64,000 bases of DNA from Alteribacter aurantiacus DSM 18675 (GCF_000429705.1 NZ_KE386941.1:496001-560000), one strand, 5' to 3'. Numbered from the stretch's first letter, positions 9,308 through 16,974 are shown. Made by a program: numbers and translations. The notes: a model not told the origin generated them from the sequence alone.

Positions 9308-9730
9308 ATGAATGTTGAGCAAGCCTTAAAAGTCATGAAAGAAAAAGGATATAAATATACAGACAAACGGGAAGACATGCTTACATTGTTTGCTGACGAA
9401 AAGAGGTACTTGGCAGCTAAAGATGTGTTACAAGCCCTACAAGAACGGTATTCAGGTCTAAGTTTTGATACCATTTATCGTAATCTTTCCCTCTTTTCGG
9501 AACTTGGTATTTTGGAAGAGACAGAGCTTGAAGGGGAAAAGAAATTCCGGTTTGCTTGTTCTACAAACGACCATCATCACCATCTTATTTGTGTTGATTG
9601 TGGTAAAACAAAGCATGTTCACAGTTGTCCGATGGACGCATTTGAAGAGAGTGCAGGTGACTTTCAGATTACTGGTCATAAGTTCGAGATTTATGGATAT
9701 TGTGGGGATTGTGGAGAGAAGAGAGTGTAA
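9308..9730 (+). CDS. zur: Zinc uptake regulator, Fur family
   Basis: Fur-family zinc-sensing repressor of 140 residues: an N-terminal winged helix (about 1-80) and a C-terminal dimer domain with DHHHHLICVDCGKTKHV and a final CGDCG, two CxxC pairs that form the structural zinc site. It lies last in the zinc-import operon, so it probably represses its own unit. B. subtilis zur (yqfV) occupies the same position before yqfW, which supports Zur over Fur or PerR. Ribosome site AGGAGG. Confidence 0.9.
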   Translation: MNVEQALKVMKEKGYKYTDKREDMLTLFADEKRYLAAKDVLQALQERYSGLSFDTIYRNLSLFSELGILEETELEGEKKFRFACSTNDHHHHLICVDCGKTKHVHSCPMDAFEESAGDFQITGHKFEIYGYCGDCGEKRV

Positions 9731-9735
9731 ATTGA

Positions 9736-10113
9736 TTAACGATGTGCACCGCCTTTTGGGCGGTGTTTTTTGTGCGTTTGGAGGTAGTGATGGGGAGGGG
9801 AGCTATCATCGGTACTAATGCGGATCGTGGCAATGACCATTCGCATAAACCACTTTTCTTGTTTCATATTTAAGAAACACTGTTTTCGGAAGGCATAGAA
9901 GGCAAAAGCGAATGTAAGAAGGACGTAAATGACAGGGGAATAATGCGCAGGCAAGGTCTTGAAGTAAATAAGGAGGGCTGTTACGAATGCACCCATCGAA
10001 CTGCAGATACCTAATTGAAAAAAGAGAAAGCATTGAAAAAGGTAAAGATCAAACTTTTTCAGTGCCTTCGAAGGAACAGGCGAGGAGGGAGTGGTGATCC
10101 ACTCCTCATCCAA
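9736..10113 (-). CDS. Doubtful small membrane protein ORF downstream of yqfW
   Basis: An open frame of 125 codons has two hydrophobic segments in its middle (about residues 35-52 and 60-76). I doubt it as written: the start is TTG 10113 overlapping the yqfW stop with no clear ribosome site, residues about 16-30 are encoded by a dispersed palindromic repeat (10029-10069), and the end runs into the zur terminator. A shorter gene from the internal ATG near 9999 is possible. No family recognised. Confidence 0.25.
   Translation of the reverse strand: MDEEWITTPSSPVPSKALKKFDLYLFQCFLFFQLGICSSMGAFVTALLIYFKTLPAHYSPVIYVLLTFAFAFYAFRKQCFLNMKQEKWFMRMVIATIRISTDDSSPPHHYLQTHKKHRPKGGAHR
9747..9772 (+). terminator. 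Terminator after zur
   Basis: Stem CACCGCC/GGGCGGTG with a short T-rich loop followed by a run of T, 17 nt after the zur stop. Confidence 0.85.
10029..10069. repeat. Dispersed imperfect palindrome, copy A
   Basis: The arms GCATTGAAAAAGGT and ACTTTTTCAGTGC form a hairpin. A closely similar sequence in the same orientation is at 38407-38447, and related hairpins are at 27556-27593 and 38267-38303. Confidence 0.6.
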
Positions 10114-10675
10114 ACAACTTCCTGACCGTTTCTCTTGCTTCCTGCCAACTGTTTACCCGGTGGACAAGTTTAGGGACGGGCTCTTGGTTGTATGGTGTAT
10201 TCATTAACACAACAGGGATATCGCATTCTTCAGCAATGTTAACCGCATTATCATGTTTGTCTTCAAAAAATGCATGAACGTCATGTTTTTTTACAGCTCC
10301 GATTTTGTCGTGCTTGCCAATCAGTTCAATGTGATGGTATGGGAGCTGGTTCGTGTCAAACCAATCCTTCGTAAGATCAGCAAAGCGACTGTTACGAGCG
10401 CTTATATAAAAAAGTTCATGCTTCCTTTCCCATTCAAGCAATGTTTTTTTCGCTTCACTAGCAAGTTTTGCCTGTGAGTAAAGGCTGCCTTCGTGTTGCT
10501 TCATAAATGTCCAAAAGTCTTCTTTTGTAATGCCAAGAACACGGCTTAAATCATATTCAGTAATGTCATCTAACGTGAGCTCACGTTTGAAATGTTCGTT
10601 TAATGCAGGGATAAAGGTAGCAGGATCTGTTACTGTACCATCAATATCAATCCCAAACCTGTAAATATTCTTCAT
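10106..10675 (-). CDS. yqfW: Putative nucleotidase of the HAD superfamily (YqfW)
   Basis: A 189-residue HAD-fold phosphatase of the 5'(3')-deoxyribonucleotidase/NT5C type. The N-terminal motif DIDGTVTDP supplies the nucleophilic and acid/base aspartates, FYISARNS is motif II, and the region with EDKHDNAVNIAEEC is motif III/IV. It likely dephosphorylates nucleotides or a related small molecule; substrate unknown. Its place beside zur matches B. subtilis yqfW. I start at ATG 10675; a GTG at 10690 lies within the ribosome site. Confidence 0.8.
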   Translation of the reverse strand: MKNIYRFGIDIDGTVTDPATFIPALNEHFKRELTLDDITEYDLSRVLGITKEDFWTFMKQHEGSLYSQAKLASEAKKTLLEWERKHELFYISARNSRFADLTKDWFDTNQLPYHHIELIGKHDKIGAVKKHDVHAFFEDKHDNAVNIAEECDIPVVLMNTPYNQEPVPKLVHRVNSWQEARETVRKLFG

Positions 10676-10720
10676 ATTTAACCAAAACACCTTTCTATCT
10701 CCAAGATTTACACACTATTG

Positions 10721-10739
10721 TGCGGGGTCAGACCCCGCA
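10721..10739. repeat. Perfect 19-bp palindrome around GGGGTCAGACCCC
   Basis: The sequence TGCGGGGTCAGACCCCGCA lies between the divergent yqfW and yqfX genes, 47 nt before the yqfX start. It is GC-rich against an AT-rich background and has no T tract. The GGGGTCAGACCCC core recurs in many unrelated bacterial genomes; its role here is unknown. Confidence 0.55.
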
Positions 10740-10786
10740 GGAGGTGCATACTAAAGGTACGTCCGAATGATAAAAGGGGGAGTACC

Positions 10787-11194
10787 ATGGACGAACGCAA
10801 TAAGCGAGAACGCGATTTGCGTCTTGTGGACGAAGAACGGGACGCTTCTTATTATGATGATCAAGAGCTTGCAAAGGACCGCGAGCTTGAGACGGAATAC
10901 CGTGAAGAAACGGCTGCCGAGGTATCACCTGATGCAAGGCTTGCTAATGCTGAGATTAATGACGATGGAGAAGCGGATTTTATGGAAGACGCTTCAGAAG
11001 GGAAGGGGATTGGTGCTATTGCGGTTGCTTTAGCAATCGTAAGCTTATTTTTCCTTCCTGTTGTCCTAGGTGCGGCTGCCATTGTTATGGGATTCATTAC
11101 CCGGGCGAATGGCCGTGCCGGTCTCGGATATACAGCCATCGGTATTGGTGCATTTTCGATCATTATCAGTGTGTTTTTATCTCCGTTCTTTTAA
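10787..11194 (+). CDS. yqfX: YqfX-like membrane protein (DUF4190-type)
   Basis: The 135-residue protein has a highly charged, acidic N-terminal half (about 1-65, rich in Asp, Glu, Arg) and two C-terminal transmembrane segments around a glycine-rich turn (GFITRANGRAGLGYTAIGIG), as in DUF4190-type small membrane proteins. Start ATG 10787 follows AAAAGGGGGAG. It lies between yqfW and ispG as yqfX does in B. subtilis. Function unknown. Confidence 0.7.
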   Translation: MDERNKRERDLRLVDEERDASYYDDQELAKDRELETEYREETAAEVSPDARLANAEINDDGEADFMEDASEGKGIGAIAVALAIVSLFFLPVVLGAAAIVMGFITRANGRAGLGYTAIGIGAFSIIISVFLSPFF

Positions 11195-11221
11195 CCGCAA
11201 AACCCTGAAAAACGTCAAAGG

Positions 11222-11253
11222 GAAAGGCGCACACAAAAATGTGTGCGCCTTTC
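11222..11253. terminator. Bidirectional terminator between yqfX and ispG
   Basis: A perfect hairpin, GAAAGGCGCACAC with GTGTGCGCCTTTC, lies between convergent genes. Confidence 0.85.
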
Positions 11254-11266
11254 TAATTATTATTAT

Positions 11267-12379
11267 TTAATTTTTTGCTTCAAGTTCTGCTAGACGTTGC
11301 TTTTCGTAATGTTCTTCTGCAAGCTTGTCAATTTCTTTTTTCAATTCTTCAACCATTGTTTCTTCTGGTACTTTTCGAATCGTTTTTCCTTTACGGAATA
11401 ACAAGCCTTCTCCACGTGCTCCGGCTATGCCGATGTCCGCTTCTTTCGCTTCACCAGGTCCGTTAACGGCGCAACCAAGAACACTTACTTTAATCGGTGC
11501 GTGAACTTGCTGAATGTATTCTTCTACTTCATTAGCAATACTAATTAAATCAATTTCAATACGCCCGCATGTTGGACAACTGATCAAGGTTGCTGCATTT
11601 GCCGCAAGACCGAACGTTTTAAGGAGCTCCTTGGCCACTTTTACTTCTTCCACAGGATCTGCACTTAGTGAAATACGAACGGTATTTCCGATTCCTTTAT
11701 TCAAGATAACCCCGAGGCCTGCAGCACTTTTTACAGTACCGGCAAACAATGTACCTGACTCGGTGATTCCTAAATGTAGAGGATAATCAAATGCTTTTGC
11801 CGCCTTTTCATAAGCTTCCACAGCCAAGTTCACATCAGAGGCTTTCATGGAAACGATAATGTCATGGAAGTCGAGATCCTCAAGAATTTTAATATGGTGA
11901 AGAGCACTTTCGACCATACCATCAGCTGTTGGATAACCGTATTTTTCAAGAATTTTCTTTTCCAAAGAACCAGCATTTACGCCAATGCGAATCGGAATCT
12001 TTTTTTCTTTTGCGGCTTTAACGACCGCTTCAACTTTTTCTCTTCGGCCAATGTTACCGGGGTTAATACGGATTTTATCCGCACCGCCTTCAATGGCTTT
12101 AAGCGCCAACTTGTAATCAAAATGAATATCTACAACAAGAGGGATGTTAATTCGTTTTTTAATTTCTGGAATGGCTTCTGCGGCGCGCATGTCCGGGCAT
12201 GCTACTCGGACAACTTGACAACCAGCTTCCTCTAAACGAAGAATCTCTTTCGTTACGGCTTCCACATCATGTGTTTTAGACATTGTCATACTTTGGATGA
12301 TGACTTCGTCGCTGCCTCCGATTGTCAACGGTCCAACTTTAACCGGCCGCGTTTTTGTACGATGGGTGATTTGAGTCAC
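11267..12379 (-). CDS. ispG: 4-hydroxy-3-methylbut-2-en-1-yl diphosphate synthase (flavodoxin)
   Basis: This iron-sulfur enzyme of the MEP isoprenoid pathway converts MEcPP to HMBPP. The 370-residue protein has the TIM-barrel N domain (TKTRPVKVGPLTIGG opening) and the C-terminal 4Fe-4S domain with cysteines in LISCPTCGR and VSVLGCAVNGPGE. Length and motifs match bacterial IspG. In B. subtilis the orthologue is yqfY in the same neighbourhood. It is a single minus-strand gene ending at a bidirectional terminator. Confidence 0.97.
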   Translation of the reverse strand: MTQITHRTKTRPVKVGPLTIGGSDEVIIQSMTMSKTHDVEAVTKEILRLEEAGCQVVRVACPDMRAAEAIPEIKKRINIPLVVDIHFDYKLALKAIEGGADKIRINPGNIGRREKVEAVVKAAKEKKIPIRIGVNAGSLEKKILEKYGYPTADGMVESALHHIKILEDLDFHDIIVSMKASDVNLAVEAYEKAAKAFDYPLHLGITESGTLFAGTVKSAAGLGVILNKGIGNTVRISLSADPVEEVKVAKELLKTFGLAANAATLISCPTCGRIEIDLISIANEVEEYIQQVHAPIKVSVLGCAVNGPGEAKEADIGIAGARGEGLLFRKGKTIRKVPEETMVEELKKEIDKLAEEHYEKQRLAELEAKN

Positions 12380-12503
12380 TGCGTGATCGCCCCTTTATTT
12401 TAGTTAAGAATAAAAATCGTTAAATATGTGTCCTCACACATTGTACCAACCGTCTGGAAAGCTGGCAAGGACTATGATTTTTACAGGGGGATCAATGTTA
12501 AGA

Positions 12504-12863
12504 CTATTGTTCAAGAACTTCTCTATATATAGGAAACCGATAAGTCTGGCCGACTCTAATCTCGTGTGCGCTTACGTTAGGATTTAAACGCTCAAAGTCT
12601 GTGACGATCTTTTCGAAATTTGATTCAAGAAGGGCATCTTGGTGAAGGGCTTTTACAATTGTATAGACGGTGTGTCCTGATTGAACGATGACTTCTTGGT
12701 ATTCAAGTGTAGCCGGTTGAGTTTGTACTTGGACATCCACACTCTCATCTCTAGCTACTTGACCCTGACTTAAAGACGTGTCGGGTAATGTCCCTTCTGT
12801 CAGATCATAATAAACACTAACTGAAAGGATGAGAATAAGGCCAAATAGTAATGCTTGCTTCAC
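12504..12863 (-). CDS. Membrane-anchored LysM-domain protein (YqfZ-like)
   Basis: The 119-residue protein has one N-terminal hydrophobic segment (about 3-18), which is a signal or anchor, a short linker and a C-terminal LysM fold (YQEVIVQSGHTVYTIVKAL through VGQTYRFP), which binds peptidoglycan. GTG 12863 is the start because GGAGGT lies 8 nt before it; the longer frame upstream has no ribosome site. Its place beside ispG matches B. subtilis yqfZ. Confidence 0.75.
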   Translation of the reverse strand: MKQALLFGLILILSVSVYYDLTEGTLPDTSLSQGQVARDESVDVQVQTQPATLEYQEVIVQSGHTVYTIVKALHQDALLESNFEKIVTDFERLNPNVSAHEIRVGQTYRFPIYREVLEQ

Positions 12864-12947
12864 AATTACGCACCTCCCGATTGTTGATAGTTCTATCCTA
12901 TGCTTGTCCAACTTCGATATGACAAAAATGTAAGGTGAAGAGAAGAT

Positions 12948-14153
12948 ATGACAAAACAAGAGAAGGTTATCGTGTTTATGCTAGGCTTATTGCCTTTCTT
13001 AATGGTTATTGGTAATTCCATGTTTATTCCGCTTCTTCCAACTATGGAGGTAGACATGGGGATTTCTACGTTTCAGTCAGGGCTTATTTTAACGGTCTTT
13101 TCAATCCCTGCAGCCTTGTCGATTCCTTTTGTGGGTATTTTAGCTGATCGAATTGGCCGAAAGCGAGTGGTGATGACTTCTCTCATCGTTATTGCTTTAG
13201 GAAGCCTCGTTTGTGCTGGGGCTACTTTCTTGAACGGGGAATTAGCGTATTCCATTCTTTTAGTAGGAAGATTCGTTCAAGGTCTTGGGGCGGGAGGGAC
13301 CGCGTCCCTTGCCATGACATTTATTGGGGATCGTTTTTATGGTGAAAAAAGAAGCGTTGCTCTTGGAACAATGGAAGTATTTAATGGACTTGGAAAAGCC
13401 ATAAGCCCAATTCTCGGAGCTTTGGCTGCTTTACTTATTTGGACAAGCACGTTTTGGGTTTACTTCTTGTTAGCTACTCTTGCTCTTATTGGTATCTCGA
13501 AATTTATTCATGAGGTAGAAGAAGATAAAATAACGGTGAATATGACTGACTATATAAAAGGTGTTTTTTTAGCAATGAAGAAGGAGGCGTGGTGGATTAC
13601 TCCTGTTATGTTTGCTGGTGGAGTAGCGTTGTTTCTATTGTTTGGGCTGCTTGTTTATTTGAGTTATGAAGTTGAACGAGTATATGGGATGGGTGGGATT
13701 ACGAAGGGGTTGATCATTGCCATTCCTTTAACGGTTTTCACAATGGCTTCTTTTTATGCAGGAAAGAAGGTCGGCCAAGAGAGTGAAAAGGTTACGTCTC
13801 TTCTTGTGGTTAGCCTGGCCTTGTGCATGCTTCCAATATCTTTTGCTCTTATATATCATTCCTTTATTGCGACAGTTATTTACCTTACATTGATTGGAGC
13901 TGGGGTAGGTTTTTTTCTTCCGTGTTGTAACTTCCTTGTTACATCTGCCGTCTCACATCATGAAAGGGGCATGGTTGTGTCTTTTTATCACATGATTCGT
14001 TTTCTAGGAGTGGCTTTTGGTCCAGTCGTTTACAGCTCCTGGATGATGAATGAGTGGGGGATGTTTTTAAAATCATTCGTATTGCTCGGCGTGGTTGCTG
14101 TATGGCTTAAAGGCACGTTTCCGACTAAACGTTTGGTCTTACAAAAGGGATAA
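12948..14153 (+). CDS. Major facilitator superfamily drug/metabolite transporter
   Basis: A 401-residue, 12-segment MFS protein of the DHA1 drug:proton antiporter type. The loop 2-3 motif ADRIGRKRVVM is the MFS signature A, and RFVQGLGAGGTASLA in segment 4 fits the drug-export subgroup. It diverges from the LysM gene. The substrate cannot be predicted. B. subtilis has no MFS gene at this exact point, so it is an accessory insertion in otherwise syntenic order. Confidence 0.85.
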   Translation: MTKQEKVIVFMLGLLPFLMVIGNSMFIPLLPTMEVDMGISTFQSGLILTVFSIPAALSIPFVGILADRIGRKRVVMTSLIVIALGSLVCAGATFLNGELAYSILLVGRFVQGLGAGGTASLAMTFIGDRFYGEKRSVALGTMEVFNGLGKAISPILGALAALLIWTSTFWVYFLLATLALIGISKFIHEVEEDKITVNMTDYIKGVFLAMKKEAWWITPVMFAGGVALFLLFGLLVYLSYEVERVYGMGGITKGLIIAIPLTVFTMASFYAGKKVGQESEKVTSLLVVSLALCMLPISFALIYHSFIATVIYLTLIGAGVGFFLPCCNFLVTSAVSHHERGMVVSFYHMIRFLGVAFGPVVYSSWMMNEWGMFLKSFVLLGVVAVWLKGTFPTKRLVLQKG

Positions 14154-14247
14154 TTGACTCTTTTCACCGTTCATGTTTACAGATAAGATAGCTTTATGGA
14201 GATGTCGTTAAGAAAAAGAAAAGCGGCTCGGAAGGAGATAGGAACAA

Positions 14248-15150
14248 ATGAAACACAAACTATTTAAAAGTACAGTGGCGGTTTTTGCAGGTTGGTTCTT
14301 ACTTGTTTCAACCACGTATGCGGATGCGGCACCTGGGGATGTTATTGTTACACTTGGGGAAGATCTAAATGCCAACCAACAAAGTCAACTGTTAGATGAA
14401 ATGGGTGTGTCTGAGGACGAAGCACTTGTTGTATATGTTACGAATGAAGAGGAACACCAATACTTAGGAAACTACATTTCAGCAAGCCGAATTGGTTCGA
14501 ATGCGTTATCTTCATCTAAAATTACGCTATTGGAAGAGGGTTCAGGCTTAAACGTAACTACAAACCGAATTGATTGGGTAAGTGAAGAAATGTACACCAA
14601 TGCGTTGGCCACAGCAGGAGTAGAGGATGCAGAAATCTACGTAACTGCACCTTTTAATGTTAGTGGAACAGCAGCGCTTACAGGCTTGATTAAAGCGTAC
14701 GAGATTTCTACAGACGAGGTTATTCCTGAAGAGCAAAAACAAGTAGCTAATGAAGAAATGGTAAAAACTGCTGAGCTTGGGGAAAATGTAGGGGTCGAAA
14801 AAGCGACAGAACTAATGACCCGTATTAAAGAAGAAATTGCAGAAGGAAACGTTGAAACAGAGGAAGACTTGCGTGACCTTATTGATCATATTGCTCGCGA
14901 ATTGGGCATTGAACTTACAGACGAAGAAAAGAATGGTCTTGTTTCTTTGTTTCAGCGCATGCAAAACTTGAACATTGACTGGTCACAAGTACAAGAACAG
15001 ATTGGTAGCATCCGTGAAAATTTGACCGAGTTCTTAGAAAGTGAAGAAGGTCAAGGACTTATTGATTCAATTCTAGGTTTCTTTGAAGCGTTGATTGATG
15101 CAGTTAGAAGCTGGTTCTCATCAGCCTTTATCTCTCCATTTACTAAATAA
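14248..15150 (+). CDS. Secreted DUF1002 protein
   Basis: The 300-residue protein has a cleavable signal peptide (about 1-28, ending TYADAA) and then a DUF1002 region with VYVTNEEEHQYLG, the ITLLEEGSGLNV segment and VEDAEIYVTAPFNVSGTAALTGLIKAYE. The C-terminal 100 residues are acidic and helical. DUF1002 proteins are exported and common in Firmicutes; their role is not known. Start ATG 14248 follows GAAGGAG. It is monocistronic with a terminator at 15156-15191. Confidence 0.75.
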   Translation: MKHKLFKSTVAVFAGWFLLVSTTYADAAPGDVIVTLGEDLNANQQSQLLDEMGVSEDEALVVYVTNEEEHQYLGNYISASRIGSNALSSSKITLLEEGSGLNVTTNRIDWVSEEMYTNALATAGVEDAEIYVTAPFNVSGTAALTGLIKAYEISTDEVIPEEQKQVANEEMVKTAELGENVGVEKATELMTRIKEEIAEGNVETEEDLRDLIDHIARELGIELTDEEKNGLVSLFQRMQNLNIDWSQVQEQIGSIRENLTEFLESEEGQGLIDSILGFFEALIDAVRSWFSSAFISPFTK

Positions 15151-15155
15151 TAATA

Positions 15156-15191
15156 AAATCAGCTTCGTCTATATGACGGAGCTGATTATTT
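15156..15191 (+). terminator. Terminator after the DUF1002 gene
   Basis: Stem AAATCAGCTTCGTC/GACGGAGCTGATTATTT with a TATAT loop, 6 nt after the stop. Confidence 0.75.
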
Positions 15192-15414
15192 GTGTTGTTT
15201 TAATAAAGTTTAGCTTAGGGTTTGGAAAATCCTATTTTAAAGGAATAAAACACATGAATGGTCGTATTATATTCACCTAAAAAATAAATTAATAATACGT
15301 GAAACCTTATCGGAAGCTATTCGTATATAAATTAAACCGATATTTTTGTTATGATAAGGATAATGAACACAGAACAACCAACATGCTCTTCTCTACGATT
15401 GGGGGAAATAAGAA

Positions 15415-16044
15415 ATGGAAATGCTTGAATCACCGACGATTGGATTTTTAGTTGTCTTTTTAGGTACACTCTTTATTTTTGGTGAAATTATGGTCAGATC
15501 CAAAGGTCTCTTTGCAATTCTGGGAATTGGAATTATGACCATGTACTTCTCATACCACCTTACAGCGGACGCTGGAATGTGGGTTGTGCTTCTTTATTTG
15601 ATTGGTCTTGCGTTAATTATTTTTGACGGCAAGGTGACTACAGATGGTACGATTGCCCTTGTTGGTGTGTTACTAATGATCCTTGGATTGTCTCTACCGA
15701 CGCCAGGTATCATTTATGGAACGATGGTTGCATTTGCTCTAATACTTGCAGTACCGAGTTCGTTTTTGTTCACTAAAGTATTCCCTCCAAGAAACCTTTG
15801 GAATAAGATGACGCTTAAAGATAAGCTCTCTTCGGAAGAAGGATATAACTCTATGAACGAAACGTACAAAGAGCTTGTCGGAAAAACAGGATTAACAAAG
15901 ACACCTTTTAGACCGACTGGTACAGTTGAGGTTGACGGAAAATTGTACAGTGCCACTAGTGACAATCAATGGATCCAAAGTGATGAGAAAGTAAAAGTGA
16001 TCAGTGTCGATGGAACAAGGATTGTTGTTGTTCAGGATGAGTAA
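15415..16044 (+). CDS. NfeD-family membrane protein (short form)
   Basis: A 209-residue protein with four to five hydrophobic segments (about 10-125) and a C-terminal OB-fold domain (about 150-208; LVGKTGLTKTPFRPTGTVEV then WIQSDEKVKVISVDGTRIVV), the NfeDC fold. It lacks the N-terminal ClpP-like protease of long NfeD proteins. Short NfeD proteins usually sit beside a flotillin gene and act in membrane microdomains; no flotillin gene is adjacent here. Start ATG 15415 after GGGGGAAA. Confidence 0.8.
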   Translation: MEMLESPTIGFLVVFLGTLFIFGEIMVRSKGLFAILGIGIMTMYFSYHLTADAGMWVVLLYLIGLALIIFDGKVTTDGTIALVGVLLMILGLSLPTPGIIYGTMVAFALILAVPSSFLFTKVFPPRNLWNKMTLKDKLSSEEGYNSMNETYKELVGKTGLTKTPFRPTGTVEVDGKLYSATSDNQWIQSDEKVKVISVDGTRIVVVQDE

Positions 16045-16082
16045 AGCAATTGTAATCGACAATTTAACATGGATTTTATTAG

Positions 16083-16108
16083 AAGGGACTCTTAGGAGTC
16101 CCTTTTTT
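16083..16108 (+). terminator. Terminator after the NfeD gene
   Basis: Perfect hairpin AAGGGACTC-TTA-GAGTCCCTT-type followed by a T run. Confidence 0.8.
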
Positions 16109-16404
16109 CGACCATTTCATTAGACTCCCTTCATTGGATAACCCTAAAAATAGTACTAAAGATCTAAATTAAGAGTTATGACAATATTCAGCAAAATCTT
16201 TATAGGACTTTTTTGGCTTATTTGTATATAATGGAACTACATCAAATGTTCTATATCGTAACCGTTTTGGTAACGTACTTCCAAATGATTGTTAACGTTT
16301 ATCTACCACAAGCCCCAGTAAATGTAACGAGGACGAGGACGAATCGGTATTGGGATTGGGAGACCGTTTTGATTTTGTGAAAAACGAATTTACATTCCTG
16401 AACC

Positions 16405-16412
16405 ATCCTCCT
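16405..16412 (+). promoter_or_regulatory. Anti-Shine-Dalgarno element 5' of the c-di-GMP aptamer
   Basis: ATCCTCCT is the exact reverse complement of AGGAGGAT at 16520-16527, the ribosome site of the sinI-like gene. The complementary segments flank the aptamer symmetrically with nested CTAG/CTAG (16414-16417 with 16500-16503) and GGC/GCC pairs, so one continuous stem extending P1 is possible. Pairing is seen in sequence; its regulatory use is inferred. Confidence 0.55.
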
Positions 16413-16420
16413 TCTAGTTC

Positions 16421-16499
16421 AACGGCAAACCTGTTGAAAAATAGGGACGCAAAGCTACGGGTCTAAGGAACGACTTTGGTTCTATGATCGCCGAGCCAC
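16421..16499 (+). ncRNA. Cyclic-di-GMP-I (GEMM-I) riboswitch aptamer
   Basis: All hallmark elements of GEMM-I are present in order: GGCAAACC, a P2 hairpin with a GAAA tetraloop, the invariant GGGACGCAAAGC, the tetraloop-receptor element ACGGGTCTAAGG, and the closing TATGATCGCCGAGCC. This RNA family binds cyclic di-GMP. It lies 36 nt before the GTG of the sinI-like gene with no T-tract terminator between, so translational control is more likely than attenuation. A TATAAT-like -10 lies at 16227-16232 but without a clear -35. The rest of the 16109-16404 stretch holds nothing else I can name. Confidence 0.93.
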
Positions 16500-16519
16500 C
16501 TAGCAAGGACATATTTGAG

Positions 16520-16527
16520 AGGAGGAT
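16520..16527 (+). promoter_or_regulatory. Shine-Dalgarno site of the sinI-like gene
   Basis: AGGAGGAT ends 7 nt before GTG 16535 and fixes that start; it is fully complementary to 16405-16412 upstream of the aptamer. Confidence 0.8.
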
Positions 16528-16534
16528 TTCAAAG

Positions 16535-16675
16535 GTGGCAGTATCTGAACGAGTGGAACAAGGGTATGACGAAGAATGGGAAGCGTTAATTAAAGAAGCA
16601 TTGCACATGGGACTTACAAAAGAAGAGATCCGATCATTCCTCACGAAGCAGCTACATAAGGAAGCTAGTTTGTAA
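16535..16675 (+). CDS. sinI: SinI-like anti-repressor
   Basis: A 46-residue protein from GTG 16535. Residues 12-37 (DEEWEALIKEALHMGLTKEE plus IRSFL) form the SinI/SinR dimerisation helix pair and closely match residues 76-100 of the SinR homologue encoded at 21043-21372 (DEEWQTLVREAMNSGVSKEE). In B. subtilis SinI binds SinR through this element and releases matrix genes from repression. The gene stands alone behind a c-di-GMP riboswitch and ends at a terminator. An ORF reading begins at ATG 16484 inside the aptamer, but that start is not credible. Anti-repressor function is inferred from the family. Confidence 0.85.
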   Translation: MAVSERVEQGYDEEWEALIKEALHMGLTKEEIRSFLTKQLHKEASL

Positions 16676-16695
16676 AATAGAATAGGTATAACGAT

Positions 16696-16730
16696 ACACT
16701 TCCGTTTTTACTACGGGAGTGTCTTTTTTT
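16696..16730 (+). terminator. Terminator after the sinI-like gene
   Basis: Stem ACACT-CCGT/ACGG-AGTGT followed by TCTTTTTTT, separating the anti-repressor transcript from tapA. Confidence 0.85.
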
Positions 16731-16844
16731 ATTGATAATTAACATATGATGGTTATTCTTAGGTATTACTAATCAAGTCATTCGTTAAAAAGGATTATGA
16801 AAAGTTTAAAAAACGATGAAATACTAAGGAAAAGGGAGAAAAAC

Positions 16845-16974
16845 GTTATAAAGAACGTATTTTTGTTCGTTATAACGTTGTTATTGCTTGTTTCTCGTGT
16901 TTTTAATAACGAACAAGGACGTTTATACTAGGGGTATATTCGATATAAAGAACAAAATGAACGTAATAAAGAAC
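16845..16974. promoter_or_regulatory. Cluster of candidate SinR operators upstream of tapA
   Basis: The SinR heptamer GTTCTYT occurs as its complement AAAGAAC at 16850, 16947 and 16968, with one-mismatch variants GTTCGTT at 16865 and AACGAAC at 16908. Two of them form a 12-bp inverted repeat (GTTATAAAGAAC at 16845-16856 and GTTCGTTATAAC at 16865-16876, one mismatch, 8-nt spacer). Multiple and inverted sites are how SinR occupies matrix promoters in B. subtilis. The 16731-17061 stretch holds no other supported feature. Confidence 0.65.

Noticed and set aside
9465..9818. 117-codon frame overlapping zur
   Set aside because: It lies in another frame over zur and past its terminator; zur itself has all Fur-family motifs.
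16484..16675. ORF of 63 codons beginning at ATG 16484
   Set aside because: Its first 17 codons lie inside and just after the c-di-GMP aptamer; the ribosome site at 16520-16527 fixes GTG 16535 as the start.
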